NCBI GenBank assembly: GCA_024336345.1
Contig: JANFOG010000003.1
Location: 626,501-690,500 of the forward strand
From: Mariannaea sp. PMI_226
Taxonomy: Eukaryota > Ascomycota > Sordariomycetes > Hypocreales > Nectriaceae
DNA length: 64,000 bases
Direction of reading: 5' to 3'
Positions within the stretch are counted from its first letter, which is position 1; every line of letters begins with the position of its first letter. The translations under genes were made by a program, and so were the position numbers. Of this stretch, positions 49,109 to 64,000 are shown one piece after another. The notes under the pieces are model-generated. The model saw nothing but the letters and a program-made list of their open reading frames with translations. It searched no databases and was not told where the DNA came from.

Positions 49109-52100
49109 ATGGCCTTTCTATTCAAGTCGAAAAAGCACCCTGAGAGGTCCTTGGGTAATCGCGATCCCAACTCCAACGCGGGTTCTCAGGGTTCGATCCA
49201 GAGCGCCAGCGCTCGCATTGTGGAAAAGAACGCTTTACAGCATCGCGCGACACCAACTGGCAGTGTGACTTCTATCGACAACGAAGGAAGCAATGGAAGC
49301 CCTGACCAGGGCCACAGCCGCCGTGGAGGAAGTACAGATCAGACTGCGCAGCTGCAACCGCAACAACAACAGCAGCAGCAACAACAGCAACAACAGCAAC
49401 AACAACAACAACAACAACAGCAGCAACCACCGCCGCAGAATAGTGACTTGCCGGTTTGTCGTTCCTGCGCATATTCGCTGGCATGATATGGTGATGGCAC
49501 GTGCTAACTTATCTTTGCAGTTTCGAAATGGCCCTCAGAATGGCCCTCAGAATAGCCCTCAGAATGGCTCCAATGCCTCGTTGTATCCCTGGTCACAACG
49601 ACGGATAACATACACCTCGACACATCCCAGTCCATTTCCACGCTACGGTGCCGCCGTCAACTCCGTTTCCTCCAAGGAAGGTGACATCTACATGATGGGC
49701 GGTTTGATCAACAGCTCAACCGTTAAAGGCGATTTGTGGATGATCGAAGCTGGCGGTAACATGGCCTGTTACCCTCTAGCCACGACTGCGGAAGGACCAG
49801 GGCCAAGAGTCGGCCATTGTAGTTTACTGGTCGGCAACGCATTCATTGTCTACGGTGGCGATACCAAAATTGATGAGGCCGATGTTCTTGATGAAACCCT
49901 GTACTTGTTGAATACTTGTAAGTGTCTTTCAGCTCTTTCAGCAACGTCGCAGACTCGAGGCTAATACAGCTCAGCAACGAGACAATGGTCGCGCGCTTTG
50001 CCAGCAGGTCCTCGCCCCTCAGGCCGTTATGGTCACACCTTGAACATCTTGGGCTCTAAGATTTTTATATTTGGTGGTCAGGTGGAAGGTTTCTTCATGA
50101 ACGACCTTTCCGCATTCGACCTCAACCAACTGCAAATGCCAAATAACCGGTGGGAGATTCTTGTTGCCGGCGAGGCGTCGCCGAAGATTCCTGCGGCGCG
50201 TACGAATCACACGATGATTACATTCAACGATAGGATGTACTTGTAAGTGTTGAGAACCGCACAGGGATTACTCCTTCCCAATGTTTTGCTAACAGATTGC
50301 TAGATTTGGTGGAACCAATGGCTTCCAGTGGTTTAATGATGTCTGGTGCTATGACCCGGCCTTCAACAAATGGACCCAACTTGACTGTATAGGCTACATT
50401 CCTGCCCCGCGTGAAGGTCATGCTGCTGCTCTTGTGGACGATGTAATGTACATATTCGGAGGCCGTACGGAGGAGGGAACAGACCTTGGGGATCTTGCAG
50501 CTTTCCGAATCTCTTCCCGGCGTTGGTATACCTTCCAAAACATGGGGCCATCTCCTTCTCCCCGTTCTGGGCACAGCATGACGACAGTTGGCAAGTCGAT
50601 CGTGGTTCTTGGAGGAGAGCCTAGTACGGCTGCCGCCACAGGCAGCGATCTGGGAATTCTCTATGTCTTGGATACTTCGAAGATCCGCTATCCTAACGAC
50701 GCACAGCAGCAACAGCAGGGTACCCAGAGAGTACCTCAAGGGGTGCGACGGCCAAGCGCCAGCGAGGCAGGTGGGGTAGCTCGACAACTCCCATTGCGCG
50801 ATGGCTCAACCGGACCGACCGACTCACGGAAGATGATCACTGGAGGACCTTCAGCTCCTCCGAATGGACATAAATCACCTCCCAACGGTCAAGATGTTCA
50901 AGGACCTCCGGCAGGCTCGAAACTTCCGCGGTCTGCAGTGACGTCGCCTTCAGGCCCACCACCCCAGGGCCCAACACCAGCTAGACCAACTGTCGACACA
51001 TCTGCCTTAGGAAGAGTTCGTGCGCAATCCAATGAACGAAGTAATGTCTCACCGAAACCTGGTAATAACCAGTCCCCGATCACGCGCGAGGTCATTGTCG
51101 AAGACGAGGCTGCTGTTACAAACGGCCGAAGAACACCCACTCAACAGGCGCCTAGAGCAGGTTCGAAGCAGGAACAGACAAGTGCAGAAGTGGTCAAGAG
51201 TAAACCAGTTCGACCAAATCGGCCCCCAAATGCAGTTGACACTTCATTGGAGCCTAAGCCAGCTCAACGCCCGCCCTCTCCGCCTCAACCTACACGTCAG
51301 CCTAGCAATCCGCTCTCAAGGCGATCTTCTGCTCGTAATTCTCAGACCGTTGTTCTTCTAAAGGAGCTAGATGCCTCCCGCAACAGAAACGCCTGGTATG
51401 CCTCTGAGCTGGAACTTGCCCGGAAGGCCGGCTACGTTCCCAACACCTCGTACAGCCCCATACTTGAGAATAAGGCTACTGAGACGTTTGATGATGAGGA
51501 CCGGCCGTTGATAGAAGCTCTCCTTACAATGCGCACAGAGCTTGCCAATGTTCAAAGCGCTGTGGATAAGCAAGCTGTCATCGCAGCCAAGCAGATTGCT
51601 GAAGCGGAAAAACAGCGTGATGCTGCGATCCAAGAGGCAGTCTATGCTAAGGCGAAACTAGCAGCTCGAATGGGTGGCAGTACCTCAAGCACGCCGCAGT
51701 TCGATAATGAGCGAGACGAAGCCGAGGCTAGGTCGAGTGAGATGAGCAGGAAATTGGCTTCAGCGCTCTACATCCAGAAGGATCTCCAGGCGAAGCTCGA
51801 ATCAACAAAGACTGAGCTTGAAGCTGAGAAGAAGGCTCGTCATTTGGCGGACGATACGGCAAATGCAGCCCAACGTCGAATGGCCGATCTTGAATCCTAC
51901 AAGCAGCAAAATTCGGGAGAGGTCGAGCGCCTCAAGGCAGAGCTACATATGGCCCAACAAGAAGCACGCCAACATTCTGTTTCAGCATCTGAAGCGGTGG
52001 CCGCTCTTGAATTACTGCGTGTCGAGAAGGACGACTTTGCCGCTAAGTACGAAGAAGCTACCAGTAGCTCCAAAGACCACCAAGATACCTTCGAATCTCT

Positions 52101-53733
52101 CAGGCTTGCCATCGTATCCTCCGAAGAATCGAGGACTCATGTCGAGTCGAAACTTGCAGAGGAACGAGCACAGAGAGAAAAGTTGGACAGCCAGTTGAAT
52201 AAGCTCAAAATCGAACATGAAGCTCGAACTGCAGAGCTTGTTGCTGCTACGCAACGATTACGTGATGCTGAGGAGCTTTCTGAGAAGCATGCAGCCGAAG
52301 CACGAACTCACCGCCAAGCGGTTTTGGCAGGCTTCGATAAATTGTCTGCGAGGGATGCTCCCAACGCAGACGTGGTAACTGGCGAGCGTCTTGTGGCCCT
52401 TCAGTCTCAAATTGAGGCGTCGAACGTTCTTGTCAAGAAGTACCAACAGGAGGCTGATGCTGCGGCTGACAAGCTTCGTGCCGCTGAGGGACGCATCGCA
52501 GGTCTTGAGCAGTACCAGGAGCAATCCAGCCGGGAAGGAGTCAGCATTCGACGACAGCTTCAGTCCACCTTGCGAGACACTCAGAGTTTACAGGCTGCGA
52601 ATACCGAATTGAAAAATCAACTTGCTGCACAGCAACTCGAGACTAATGCTATGACGGTACAACACAATGCGCTCAAGGACATCCTTGGCGAAAGAGGTAT
52701 CAGTCCAACTGGCGCGATCCGAGCCCGTGCCCTTCCAAGCCCTATCACGGCCTCTCCTGATCTTGGTCGAACACGTGAGCTAGAGGCCCAGCTTGCTAGT
52801 GCCAATGCTGCTCACGAGGAGTCCAAGCAGACATTTGCTATCCAAGCTCAAGAATCCGAAGCTATGTACCGTGAGAAACTTGCGCAGCTCGAAAGTGATT
52901 ATCAATCAGCTGTACACTACGTCAAGGGCACAGAGAAGATGCTGAAGCAATTGAAGGATCAGCTTGCCCGCTACAAGACCGACAACGGCCGCCTCAAACT
53001 GGAGATTGAGGAGCTTGAGAGTCGTCTCGAATCTACTGAAGAGTTGGCCGTGTCAGCCGACTGGGAGATTGAGAAGGCTTCACTACAGTCTAAGCTTGCT
53101 CAAATGGAAGCTGAGTTGCGTAAGTCTGGGTTTGAGTTGGAAAAGAAGCTGGAATCACTCAGATCCGAACTTCTCGAGACGAAAAGAGAGCGTGACCACG
53201 CCCTGAAAACCAACGAAGAGTCATTGCAGAGGCTCAACTCCCACCACAAAGACCTTGAACAACTGCAGTCAGAAAATTCGCTTCTTGAGCAACGGGCCAG
53301 CGACGCTGAGCAGAAGGTCGCTCTTCTCCTCGATCAAGTGGAGCACTCTGTCGACAATTATAGGCGACGCAGTCGTCAGATACCCAGCGTGAATTCAGAC
53401 AATGGCACCAATGGTCTTGGTTTGGGCCATGCTCGAACCGAGAGTTCTGAAGGCGAGAGCATCTATGGGGTTGCTGGCGGGAACAACCTGGAAGCTAGAA
53501 ACAGCGCCGCCCTCGACAACCTGGCAAACGAGCTGGAAACACTCAGAAGCCAATGGGAAGCCACGAACAAAAACTACCGTCTGAGCACTAACTTTGATTT
53601 TGAACCGGCCACGGGTGTGAAAAAGGATGATGAACATGCTGCCATAGGTCTCAGCGAGAGCCTGGCAGACTGGCGCAAGAGACTCGACAACGAAGAACAT
53701 CAAAGCGACGGGGATCGGTCCCGACATGCTTAA
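49109..53733 (+). CDS. teaA: Kelch-repeat/coiled-coil cell polarity protein, Tea1/Kel1-like
   Basis: Four exons: 49109-49453, 49521-49917, 49975-50242 and 50304-53733, giving 1479 residues. Introns are 67, 57 and 61 nt, and every join restores kelch sequence (LNT/STRQW, MYL/FGGTNGF). The disordered N-terminus has a Q22 run. A kelch propeller covers about 135-480, with repeated GRYGHT, IFGGQ, MYIFGGR and SGHSM motifs. A Pro/Ser-rich linker follows, then long coiled coils from about 685 to 1400 (heptad-rich LKAELHMAQQEARQ type sequence). This is the layout of fission yeast Tea1, Aspergillus TeaA and yeast Kel1, which ride microtubule plus ends or mark cell tips to direct polarised growth. The start ATG lies in CATCATCATGGCC. 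It converges on SMC5 1.1 kb away. TeaA versus Kel1 orthology is not resolved by eye. Confidence 0.93.
49361..49426 (+). repeat. CAA/CAG repeat coding for Q22
   Basis: Twenty-two consecutive glutamine codons (mixed CAA and CAG) in exon 1 of the Tea1-like gene, followed by three Pro codons. The mixing of codons indicates an old tract rather than a recent pure expansion. Confidence 0.97.
49527..49574 (+). repeat. 12-base in-frame tandem repeat (NGPQ units)
   Basis: AATGGCCCTCAG occurs twice, then AATAGCCCTCAG, then a partial AATGGCTCC copy, at the start of exon 2 of the Tea1-like gene. It encodes repeated NGPQ/NSPQ. It lies directly after the intron that follows the Q22 region. Confidence 0.9.
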
Positions 53734-54819
53734 TGCCAAGCTGGCCCTGGATATAGTCACGCATTCACGACGCAATATACCCGCCGCCGCCTCATCCTGG
53801 ATTTATCTCCATGATGAGCTCAGTCTTAACGTTGTACATCTTGCCTCAGCTTTGCATAAGGCGAAATGGAGTTTCGGTTCTGTTTACAGCTACAGCCATT
53901 TATATCTTTTTCAGTTTCATAACGTCGATCTCGTTTCGTCGTTCCAGTTGACGTTTTGGTGTTCGACCCGATCACCTCACTTTCTTCACCCCTGCTCTGC
54001 TCGCTTGGTGCGAGTGTGGTAGGAGCAACTTCCTTTCCGTCTCATTCTTTCTTCTTCTATTACCCTTTTTACTTTTCTCTTTTTCTTCATCTTTGTCTTG
54101 TGGTCAAGTCAATGTACTATATGGGGGAGATATTTTCCTTTTCTCTTTTAAATTGCACGGGAGGGGAAAACACCGCAAGATTTGAGGACGATGGTGACTC
54201 GGATTTTGGTGCTTGGTTTTCTTTGGTACCCGCCTGGTGCTGGGCTGGGAGATGGCGCTCCGAAGCGAGAGAGAGCTTCCAATCCAATTTGGGGGAAAAA
54301 CGGCTAGCAGGAGGGTCAATGACGAAATGACGTGCTTTCTCTGCTTGTGTTGATAATTGATATTTATTATAAGACCTTGTTCATGTCTTGCCTTCTTTTC
54401 GTGTGACTTGATTTGCTAAAACACGCCCTACTGGACTTGTGACGATATGAGCCTCCTGTGATGGTCAGATATTCTATCTTTTGAGCTTATAAAGGGAGGT
54501 TACGAGGATGTTTAGTATCGTAGCAACCATGTGAGGACACGCGTAAATGGACGGGGCGATAAGATAGAGAATTGGTTCAATGACGCACACGATAGTGACG
54601 TTAGGTACGCGTCGTATTGCGAGTGTATATTCATATATGCTGGTAAATATCATCCTTTTGTTTTGAGACCATCGCTTGCCCATTTTCGCCATGCTAACCG
54701 ATTTTCCTCCGTTACCTCCTAGCCATATTGCCTAAACCTCCTCCATTCCCAGATTGAGAGAACCGTTAATGAGGAATTAAGCATATTCATGATACAAGAA
54801 AAAAAAACGTTTCCGGCGC
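53734..54819. other. Convergent intergenic region, about 1.1 kb
   Basis: It holds the 3' UTRs and terminators of the Tea1-like gene (plus) and SMC5 (minus). T-rich sequence at 54040-54140 fits the plus-strand polyadenylation region, and A-rich sequence at 54799-54808 lies just outside the SMC5 stop. Nothing else was recognised. Confidence 0.5.
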
Positions 54820-58441
<3,622 letters not shown>

Positions 58442-58619
58442 CTCACGACACGCACGACAAGCTAGATTTTCGGGTGATGGAGCCTTGCCTTGTACTGAAA
58501 TGTAGCCAGGAGGGTGTCTGAGAGGGGTGAGGGGTTTGCAGCGTTGTGCGACTCATCAGATTACCAGTTGACCCTGAGAAGACAAAGAAAGGCGTTTGTG
58601 TAGACAGGTCGGTATTGAG

Positions 58620-58625
58620 ACGCGT
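58620..58625. promoter_or_regulatory. ACGCGT (MCB, MBF-type) site upstream of SMC5
   Basis: A perfect palindromic ACGCGT, 179 bases upstream of the SMC5 start codon. In yeasts MBF binds this motif at G1/S genes for replication and repair. The match is exact, but a six-base word also occurs by chance; two more copies lie in the convergent region at 54539 and 54607. Confidence 0.4.
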
Positions 58626-60479
58626 CCATCGCGCCTCTTCGGGCCTGGTAAATGGGGCGTCGATTTAAAGTGCCTTAGGTGGGGTTCCAGAATTGTGCTA
58701 AGAAGCGGTACGTATCGGAGTATAAAGAGGTTCATGGTCCCTGCTGGATGAGGTAATGCAGGCACCCAAGGTACCAATAATACCAAGCAGACTCCAAATA
58801 TCTCTACCTATCTACGTGATCCTTTGAGTATTTCGATTATCTACCATTTCTTCACATCGTATTTGCGTTGTTTGCGAGGTAGGAAATGTCTTGTCGCATT
58901 TCTCAAGGCTCAAATACCGCAGCAGCAGATTACACTTCCGGGATCAGGCACAAGCGCCGCAACAAGTTCCTCGTAACCACATTAGAGTCCACCTTGACTT
59001 CTTGTCATCGATCCTTTATATTTTGCGCTCAGATCTTGATTCCTATTTGAAGGAATCTCTGCTAACAGAAGGGTTGCGAACCATATCTTCTTCCAGCAAA
59101 CCTAGCCCTGAGCTAGGCGGCTTTTCAGAGTCAGCTCATGAATAGCTCCGTACGAGGTGTCCCCGAGTCCAATTGAAGGATGCTAGTGTAAGCTCAGTCA
59201 CAGCGTAGATGGAGATATGTCTGATCCGAAGAGAGTGACAAATTACCTGCGTCCATTTGAGACAACTTCCTCCTGGTAATGTCTGAGCGGGGAGGAGAGC
59301 ATTGAGCGCCGAAGACTGTGCCTCACCAGATTCAGTGTGTATCCGCCTCGCATCTCTGGACTCACAGTTCAGTAACTCTTCTTGTAACCTTGTTTGTGGG
59401 GTATTTGCTTATCTTTTATAGGCGCCCGTGGAAGATGCCTGCGCAAATATATTGGGTAAACGCTGGCAATCACCTCCCCACACAAAGGAAGCCTGTAGCT
59501 GAATCTGCTTCTCATCCTTTCTCAAGTCCCCCCTTCTTTATACGAAAATCTCTTCCTGGTGTGCCTGTTACAATACGTGTAGGTGGGGGGAAATTCCAGT
59601 ACACGCGTCTGTTCAGCGATAAAAGGCTAGCTTCAGTATTGACCTCACATCTTGTCAGACTTAAACAGAAGATAGCCCAACAACCGAAGCGAAGGGCAGC
59701 ACTACTATCAATAAGAGCAGACTTCTTTTCTGTTAGCCCCCTAGCATTCCTTGTTAGCAGGATGTGGACAGTTTAATACTGCGAAATTGAAAGTTGGTCT
59801 GAGACAACACATGCCGTTCCATTGCGCGGACCACCATCTAGTGCCCACAAACGCCGTCAATGTCTCGCCCGACAACATTCGGCTTGGTTTAGGCGAGGAA
59901 TCGAGTCGCAACTGTTTAAGTGAAGTTCGCTTAGTCAACACGTCATTTTAGGGAAACGTTTTACTACTTACGTACGAAGTATATAGCCAAGGGGGGTCAT
60001 CACCATTCCCCCTTGGAATGGAATTCTGGCCTTGCTAGACAATTTCGCAGCCCAGGTTCTTTGGGTTTCCGCATACTTCGATCTGCTTTTCTGACCTTGA
60101 GGTGGCCCTCAGCATGGCTCCTTTCTTTTCATTACGTTCCAAGTTTGACCGAGCTGCCCCGAGCACACGCCTAAAGGCATAGGCTGAGTTAGTCTTCAGC
60201 CACTTGAGTAGTGCTAGAGCGTGCGCTCCTAGAACTAGCCGGACGCCGAAACAGCGTAATTAGTTCATAGATCTCAATTACTCCAGTAAAAGAAAAATTC
60301 ATCCAGTGTCCACAAGATGTCAGATGTCACTACTCGCTACTGGATGTGGATGCAGAGGTGCAATTGTGTTGCTGTGACCCGCGAATAGAATCTTCTCTCA
60401 AGACCGACCACATATATGGCAAGTTCATGGGCGGATGGTTCACCCAAGCAGTTTCTATTATAGTATTCTCAGCACATGA

Positions 60480-60508
60480 TTATTATTATTTTTAAAAAAT
60501 AATAATAA
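60480..60508. repeat. AT-only inverted repeat, 14-base arms
   Basis: TTATTATTATTTTT, one A, then the exact reverse complement. It could extrude as a cruciform or fold as an A/U hairpin in RNA. It sits about 2.0 kb from the SMC5 start and 0.9 kb from the kinase start. Confidence 0.9.
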
Positions 60509-61340
60509 ACAGAATAAAAGACCTTTTATTCAATGCACCGCATATTACAATGGCGAGAAGACTGATTAATATTGAGATTGCTTGCCCATACAGCAAACTT
60601 CGTCCATAACCTTCCATCTCGTTGGGGTAATCCAATATTGCTCGACTGAGCAGAAATGATTTTTTCCCCCCTCTCCATTTGCAATATACCATCTAACTGC
60701 ATCTTACTGGTTGCCTATATGTGCCCTTTTTTTGGCACTCCCTAGAGCTGGAATGGATCGCAGCGGTGGGAAGTCAAGCTGGGGTTTGATCTCGACACTA
60801 CTCTCTCACCTGTGTACCGCCTGGGTAATTTTTCATAGTCGAATACCTAGCTCAGAAAAACGAGACCGAATACATGGATGTGTGTATTAAAACACCCGTG
60901 AGAGGCTGCAGCTGCACTGCGGGTGGCAGTTTCCAGCCATGAGCAGCCCAGATAAGTTCCAGCTAATAGTCCGTCCTCCCTTCGCCAGCCCCCAAACACG
61001 TCCTCCACGATAAACATCCATTGCATTCCATCACCAAAGGCCCGCTTGGTTTGGCTCCTCAGGACGCCCTTTTCCTCTGCTCCCATCTCTGTTAATCCAT
61101 TCACTTCCTTCTGGCCAACTCGTCTCTTCTATGTCGCTTCTTCCCTCCTTCTTTTCCCCCAGTGACTTCTTGGTTTCCATTCTGTCCCTCCATCTCCCCT
61201 CCTCCCGACCCCGTTCCTTCACCCTCATATTCGGGGTTGCCATTCTTTTCAACTAATCTCCTTTACTTTCTGCTGCACCAAGATTGTACTGTTCTTTCTC
61301 GTTTCATCTAGTTTATCAATCCTCCTGTCCTCTGCGTATT

Positions 61341-61395
61341 ATGTACTGATTCAACGCGTCAATCCCCCCGTCCGATTCATGTACTGATTCACCGC
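61341..61395 (+). promoter_or_regulatory. Repeated leader element with twin two-codon uORFs
   Basis: A 17-base sequence starting ATGTACTGATTCA occurs at 61341-61357 and, with one mismatch, at 61379-61395. Each copy is a complete start-Tyr-stop ORF (ATG TAC TGA, 61341-61349 and 61379-61387). The second ends 23 bases before the kinase start codon at 61411. An ACGCGT lies in the first copy's tail (61354-61359). If the mRNA starts upstream of 61341, these would be minimal uORFs able to limit translation of the kinase. Confidence 0.55.
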
Positions 61396-61410
61396 AACAT
61401 CCTCGTCAGA

Positions 61411-64000
61411 ATGGCTGAGACGTATGCTTCCCACGCAACTCGCGCACCACTTTCTGAGGCGTCGTACAGAATCAACTCAGTGTACCCTGGCCATGAGCCC
61501 CAACGCCCCAAGTCACGCTACGAACAGTCTCGAGGTCCCAACGGCTACGATGCCCATCATGCTCAGTACAACTATCAAAATGGTCCGACCGGAAGTCGTA
61601 TCCCAGTGCCTAACGGCCGTCCTCCTGTCAATCAACAGAACAGTGCTCATGTGCTGAAGCCGCCTCAGGACGCCAACGATGCGAAACGCATGTCCCAGGC
61701 TTCATACGATTCAACTGCAAGCAGTCGAAGCAAGAGGACCTACAAGACCCATATAGGTCCGTGGCAGCTAGGCAAGACTCTTGGTAAAGGATCTTCAGCC
61801 CGTGTCCGACTCTGTCGCCACAACATAACGAACCAGTTGGCCGCGGTCAAGATCGTGAACAGGCGAATGGCGAATCTCGTCCAAGACAGCAGTTTGGCAG
61901 CCCTAAGCAAGTGGGACAACAGTCTACCAGAGCATATTGATGGCGAGATGCGAGTTCCCATGGCAATTGAACGCGAGGTGGCAATCCTCAAACTCATCGA
62001 ACATCCCAACATCATGAAGCTCTATGACATCTGGGAGAACCGATCGGAAGTGTACGTGCCTGCCTCAGCTTAACAAAGTGGTTCATTTTATGTACTAACT
62101 TGTTGCAGATATCTCATTCTTGAGTACATCGATCAGGGTGACTTGTTCACTTTCATCAATACTAAAGGTCGATTGAGCGAGGAAGTTTCCATTTTCTTCT
62201 TTCGCCAGATCATTAGCGCAATCTCGTATTGTCATTCTTTCAATATTTGCCATCGCGATCTCAAGCCCGAGAACATTCTGATTACTGCCGACCTCCAGAT
62301 CAAGATTGCTGATTTCGGAATGGCAGCACTTCATCAGACTGCCACTCATCAACTGGCTACTGCGTGTGGCAGCCCTCACTATGCCGCGCCAGAGCTTCTC
62401 AAGAATCGTCAGTATCGCGGAGATAGGGCGGATATCTGGAGCTTGGGGGTCATCCTCTATGCCATGCTCTCTGCAACTCTTCCATTTGATGATCCGAACC
62501 TTCGCGTGATGATGTCAAGGACGAAGAGGGGACTGTATACGATCCCAGAGTTTTTGAGCCCTGAGGCCAAGGATCTTATCAGACGTATGCTACAAGTAAA
62601 CCCTGACGAACGTATCACGCTCAAGGAGATCTGGCGCCATCCTCTGGTGTCCAAATACTCCTACTTGGATCACCTTGGGGATGGAAATGGGCAGTATCCT
62701 GATACTCGCAAAGTATTTCAATCTACTCCGGTGCGACCTGACGATGTTGACGGCCAGCTCGTACGCCAGCTTCGGTCCATGTGGCACATGTTCAGCGAGA
62801 ATGAGCTCAAGCTCATGTTAACGTGTCAACAGTAAGCGATTTGATCAAACCAACAGGGCTCCGCTAACTTATCTAGGCCTAACGATCAGAAGGCTTTCTA
62901 TTGGCTCTTGTACAACTATCGTGAGAAGCAGTTAGAAGATTTCAAGCCCGAACTTGCTCATTCAATGAGCGACTACCATCACCTAAGGCCGGGTGCATGG
63001 AAGAAGCGGATCTCTACTCGAGAGTTCTCGCAGCCTCGTATGAACGGACATGGTCGTTCCATCTCACGATTCACAGTGATATCCAATGCTGCTGAGACAG
63101 ACTCAGGAGCACCATACACACCACGACGGCCTGTCAGCCGATCCCACAATGGTCCCCCGAAAAGTCAATCCCGAACGAGTATCCAACGATATAACCAGCC
63201 GAGGAGTAGTAACTCCTACCAGGGCCAGGTTACCCATATTAGAAGTGGACCTGTTGCTCGCCGGGGCCGGATGACAGCCGCAAGAACTTCGACAACGGGA
63301 CGTTTACATTCTTCGAGAGGTTCCATCTCCTCCCTCCACAGCACTCGCCAAGCCACTCCACATACTCGCAGCCTCCGTCACAAGCGAGGAGTCGACTTCT
63401 CTAGTGTCAGAAAGCGATCTGGATCCCTGGCTCGTGCTCGAAGTGGCACAGTGTCTCAGCGTGGTTCAACATATCATATTGAGATGGATCGAAGCCCGAC
63501 GCCAGAGGTTCCCAGCCTGCCAAGTGGTGTCCTTCCAAAGCCTGCCCGGAAGCCATCGCAGAAGGAGGTTCAGATCCGGAAGGCCCTGATTGATTCACGA
63601 CAAGTTTCTGAGATATTCGGAGAAGAGCTACGTCATTTCAGTAACAACATTGCAAAGGACTGCGATGAAGCGTTCCGAAGTTCATTGATCGAAGAAGGAT
63701 CCATTGCAAGCTCTTTGACTGATGGAGAAAAGAAACTTCGAGACGTGACTCCATTTTGCTTGACTGTCGAGGCGCCAGATGATACTCTAGCTACGAGTAA
63801 CGGGAACAGCAGCTTGGCAAGCCGACCACTTCCCCCTCTACCACCCCACGAAATGGACAAGGCCAACGGACTAGTTCCAGCCTCAGCTGGGTCTCGCCCA
63901 ACCTCACGGGACAGTCAAATTGAATGCCAAGTTGAGACGGCCCGTCCAGTCGTCCTTACCAAGCATACTGAACGGCGTGTCGTGTCAGCCCCAGTCTACG
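61411..64000 (+). CDS. GIN4: GIN4/HSL1-type (CAMKL) protein kinase (3' end beyond window)
   Basis: Exons are 61411-62051, 62109-62831 and 62877 onward; the frame stays open to the right edge. Introns are 57 and 45 nt, both with CTAAC branch sites. After a disordered 115-residue N-terminus comes a Ser/Thr kinase domain (about 116-395): Gly-loop LGKGSSARV (124-132), catalytic Lys147, HRDLKPEN (262-269), DFG (282-284) and a CGSPHYAAPE activation segment (300-309). An insert after the VKIVNRRM strand (AALSKWDNSLPEHIDGE) and the later FSENELKLML and PNDQKAFYWLLYNYREK stretch are typical of the fungal Gin4/Hsl1/Kcc4 group. These kinases act at the bud neck or septum with septins and restrain the Swe1/Wee1 checkpoint. 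The tail is basic and Ser-rich. The C-terminal KA1-type membrane-binding domain, if present, lies outside the window. Confidence 0.92.

Larger units (their letters stand above)
58442..61410. other. Gene-free stretch between divergent genes, about 3.0 kb
   Basis: This is the shared upstream region of SMC5 (minus) and the GIN4-type kinase (plus). It has ACGCGT sites near each start (58620-58625 and 61354-61359), an AT-only inverted repeat (60480-60508) and a C/T-rich block (61040-61300) that suits the kinase leader. The longest ORF (59318-59776, 152 codons) resembles nothing known. Two ATGTACTGA minimal ORFs precede the kinase start. Confidence 0.55.

Noticed and set aside
59318..59776. 152-codon ORF with a hydrophobic N-terminal part
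   Set aside because: No family resemblance, no leader-like sequence before it, and it lies in a divergent promoter region; chance ORFs of this size are expected.

Overview
The window is nuclear DNA of a filamentous ascomycete, most likely a Sordariomycete and probably Hypocreales. The signs are short GT-AG introns (mostly 45-110 nt) with CTAAC-type branch points, the gene set (AspE-type septin, PalI, KapC, Tea1-like kelch protein, GIN4-type kinase), and intergenic DNA rich in TACCTAGGTAGGTA-like and TACTATGTAGTA-like words. The genus is not proven. Eleven protein-coding genes are supported; the first and last run off the window. No tRNA, rRNA, transposon, CRISPR array or secondary-metabolite cluster was recognised by eye.

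Layout: 1-802 (-) septin, partial; 6293-8342 (-) mitochondrial ABC1/ADCK kinase of the Mcp2/Cqd2 type; 13353-15493 (+) palI/RIM9 pH sensor; 17452-19170 (+) unrecognised 572-residue protein; 21743-23049 (+) choline/ethanolamine phosphotransferase; 24952-26221 (-) kapC bZIP factor; 26222-36759 a 10.5 kb gene-free stretch; 36760-38596 (-) cytosolic aspartyl-tRNA synthetase; 39823-44428 (-) Kog1/Raptor; 49109-53733 (+) Tea1-like kelch/coiled-coil polarity protein; 54820-58441 (-) SMC5; 61411-64000 (+) GIN4/HSL1-type kinase, partial. Exon joins were worked out by hand from splice motifs, reading phase and family conservation. All joins are phase-consistent.

The genes are mostly housekeeping or signalling genes and do not form one pathway. 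There is a loose theme of morphogenesis and growth control: a septin, a septin-associated type of kinase, a Tea1-type polarity marker, TORC1 Raptor and the PalI ambient-pH sensor. They are kilobases apart and co-regulation is not shown. Gene density is low, about one gene per 5.8 kb, with unusually long intergenic regions.

Nothing here requires a new biological system. The most useful leads are two identical two-codon upstream ORFs in a repeated leader sequence before the GIN4-type kinase, ACGCGT (MBF-type) sites before SMC5 and the kinase, the long gap upstream of kapC with G19-G20 and C19 tracts, a palI intron of 66 nt that can be read through in frame, and a conserved-looking protein with no recognisable domain.
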